Below are positions 62,035-64,000 of a stretch of 64,000 nt of DNA, in pieces. The number at the start of each line of letters is the position of its first letter. Within the stretch, counting starts at the first letter, position 1. Both the position numbers and the translations under genes were made by a program. Below the pieces are notes generated by a model. It did no database searches and was not told the DNA's origin. It worked only from the letters and a program-made list of their open reading frames with translations. Source of the stretch: Tetrahymena thermophila SB210. Lineage: Eukaryota; Ciliophora; Oligohymenophorea; Hymenostomatida; Tetrahymenidae. Location: contig NW_002476342.1 of assembly GCF_000189635.1 (NCBI RefSeq), positions 62,001 to 126,000 on the forward strand. Reading direction: 5' to 3'.

Positions 62035-63708
62035 ATGTGGAATAGAAACATTGTGTTAATTCGAAAGTTTCCTGAATAAGTGCATATGCAACTTAGACAA
62101 TTTTTTCAGTAAAAGCTTTAAGAAAAATATAACTTTGCGGATTAGCAGATAGTAGATCTTAATAGCTCAATAAATAATTAGCAAGTGCTTGGCTATGAAG
62201 TAAATAAAGACTAAGTAGAAGAAATATCATCTTTCATTAAATCATAAACAATCAGTCTGTTAACAAGTGGAAGTCTAATTAACTTCGACAGTTCTATTTA
62301 AATAGGAATTCTGCACAACTTTATCCTTGCTAAGTTTAAAGATAAATCCACTATTAGTAAATTTATAGAATAGAGCTAATGTATTAGTGTAATATTTTAT
62401 TCACTTCATTAGCACGATCAATCTATTAATTTATTCTATTTTAATAATTAATTAACAAGTACGAAAAAATAAATAATGAGGAGATTAAACTTTATTATGA
62501 TAGTGATTTGAAGTCCTTAAAAGCAATTGATATTATTAAATCTAATTTTCAAGATAAAATTATTATTGACGATTAAACATTTAGATTGATTTTTAATAAT
62601 CATGAAATATCTTCTGGTACCAATCAATCAACATTGAATTTACATTATTTATTTATTTGTTAAAAATCTAATATTTGCATTCAAATCTTATTATTTCTTC
62701 ATATTAATAATTATCAATATTTATTTCTTCAAAAGACCTCTTTGATCCAAGTTGCGATCAAATATAAAAATAACAAATAGAAAGCCATCCAAAAAGTAAA
62801 CTAATATATTAATCGATAATTAGTCGCCAAGATACTCCTCCTCGTCCACCAAGTATCAGTAAACCTTTTTCAGAATACAAAATATCATTCTAAATTTAAT
62901 ACAAAATAAATTCAGAGTAAAAACCTAGATAAAAGATACAGCTAAATTACCCTAATTGTTTATTTTATTTGAGAGATCAAATAGAATTTCATAATTTTAT
63001 ATAAAAATATTTGAATGAGTGAATAAATAAATTTATTCTGAAATATTTTATCAAAAAAATAAATTAAAAAATAAGTTATAAATTTAAAATAGGTGTTTTA
63101 AATAATGAAAAGTAGATTTCAAACCAAATTTGCTCTGATAATACAAGTAATGAAGATCAAATTTAATAAAAATAACAAGATAATAAAGAAAATGATTAAT
63201 AAAATGAAATAAATTAAGTGAAAAAATAAGAAAATGTAAATAGATTAAATAGGAATAATGAGAATATAGAAGAAAATTGTTAAATAGTATAAAAGTAAAA
63301 TACAGCTTAAAACATATTACTTGCTGAAATTATTCATAGTGATGATGGTGATGATAATGAAGAAGACAAAGTTCATGAAATCAGTGATCTTTAAAATTTT
63401 TATAGTTGCAAAGAATGTAATGATTAGCTTATATATTAATAACTATTAACATAATTTATCATTAAGTAGTTGACCAACATTAAAATAAGTCAGACTCAAT
63501 AAATGATGAAAAGAAAAAAATAAGGAGAGCTTAGTCACTTTATAATATTGAGTAAAAACCAAAAAAAATATTGCATTCTGAGTAGCAAGAGAAATAAAAG
63601 GATATTAAAAGTGGAATAGACAAATTAAATTCAGACTAAAAATACTTCATAAATATTTTATTAAATTGTATTGTTATTTTGGTTATATATAAGATATTAA
63701 TCAAGTGA
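62035..63708 (+). CDS. Tail-anchored orphan protein L, about 473 aa, five exons
   Basis: Exons 62035-62386, 62413-62616, 62736-63018, 63076-63416, 63467-63708; 1,422 nt, 474 codons with TGA. The first two exons encode a helical domain (RKFPEQVHMQLRQFF, later YYDSDLKSLKAIDIIKSNF). The third has a Pro-rich patch RQDTPPRPPSISKPF. The fourth is Gln/Asn-rich then acidic (DDGDDNEED) and ends in CKEC. The fifth is Lys/Gln-rich and finishes with one membrane helix (FINILLNCIVILVIYKILIK) right before the stop, the layout of a tail-anchored protein facing the cytosol. The intron between exons 1 and 2 would be only 26 nt. The start is uncertain because the frame stays open upstream of 62,035. I recognise no family. 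Confidence 0.6.
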
Positions 63709-64000
63709 ACATATTTAATTCATTCAAGAACATAAATTGTTTTTTTCAATTAAAATTCAATTTATTCACACAAATATTTATATTCTCACAATTTAAAGAT
63801 ATAATTTAAATTTTATATTACTTATTTTTAATTATTTGCATTTAAATATTTTGATATAAATAAATAATTACTCCCAAAATTTGTTTTAATAATTTAGTGC
63901 ATTTTATATTAAAGAAGTTTATAAACGTTAATATTGTCAAACAGTCAAAATTTTTAAGAAAAATGCTAATTTAAGTTTTAAAGTTCAATTTAATTTTAAG
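63709..64000. other. 3' flank of gene L to window end
   Basis: A/T-rich sequence with no coding signal; nothing recognised. Confidence 0.45.

Noticed and set aside
1..64000. Telomere-type GGGGTT/CCCCAA repeats or a chromosome-breakage motif (TAAACCAACCTCTTT).
   Set aside because: Looked for by eye; no tandem telomere repeat and no match to the breakage motif was seen, though a computed scan would be needed for certainty.

Overview
The window looks like nuclear DNA of a ciliate very close to Tetrahymena thermophila. It is extremely A+T-rich. Long protein-like frames stay open only when TAA and TAG are read as Gln, with TGA as the sole stop. Genes are cut by short A/T-rich introns with GTAA/GTAT donors and A/T-tract-AG acceptors, and proteins carry Gln/Asn-rich low-complexity runs. 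With a standard-code reading most of these genes are invisible. I rebuilt them by hand as exon chains whose phases add up to whole codons; all names rest on motifs seen by eye, not on searches.

Layout. 1-11,026: three paralogous leucine-rich-repeat (LRR) genes. One runs leftward off the edge and two run rightward. Each starts with a nearly identical 13-codon first exon, then a 20-nt exon, then a series of ~90-nt LRR exons separated by near-identical introns. The first two genes diverge from a large inverted repeat with a 63-nt hairpin near its centre. A TTAA-flanked mini-element, an AGAAT-type insertion and a GC-rich hairpin cluster sit inside this cluster. 11.6-20 kb: a small secreted Cys-rich protein, a 438-aa orphan, two identical tRNA-Glu(UUC) genes and a 551-aa multi-pass membrane protein. 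20.5-23.1 kb: an older, diverged member of the same 90-nt-exon LRR class. 23.7-33.4 kb: two tandem paralogues of a multi-TM (TMEM185-like) plus RING-finger protein with matching intron positions. 35.2-39.3 kb: a 12-TM FLVCR/SLC49-type major facilitator. 41.6-42.0 kb: a FUN14-domain protein with an EF-hand loop. 43.4-47.0 kb: a probable mitochondrial protein I cannot name. 48.1-54.1 kb: a 1,756-aa hybrid sensor histidine kinase with receiver domain. 55.9-61.0 kb: a P4-type (flippase) ATPase. 62.0-63.7 kb: a tail-anchored orphan with an apparent 26-nt intron.

Nothing suggests an operon or one shared pathway; genes are monocistronic with 0.3-2.5 kb A/T-rich spacers. Themes are membrane and signalling proteins (flippase, FLVCR-like carrier, histidine kinase, RING ligases) plus lineage-specific expansion of LRR genes by duplication of an intron+exon unit. 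Whether the DNA is macronuclear or micronuclear cannot be settled from the sequence: I saw no telomere repeat or chromosome-breakage motif, but the TTAA-flanked element would fit a piggyBac-related germline element.
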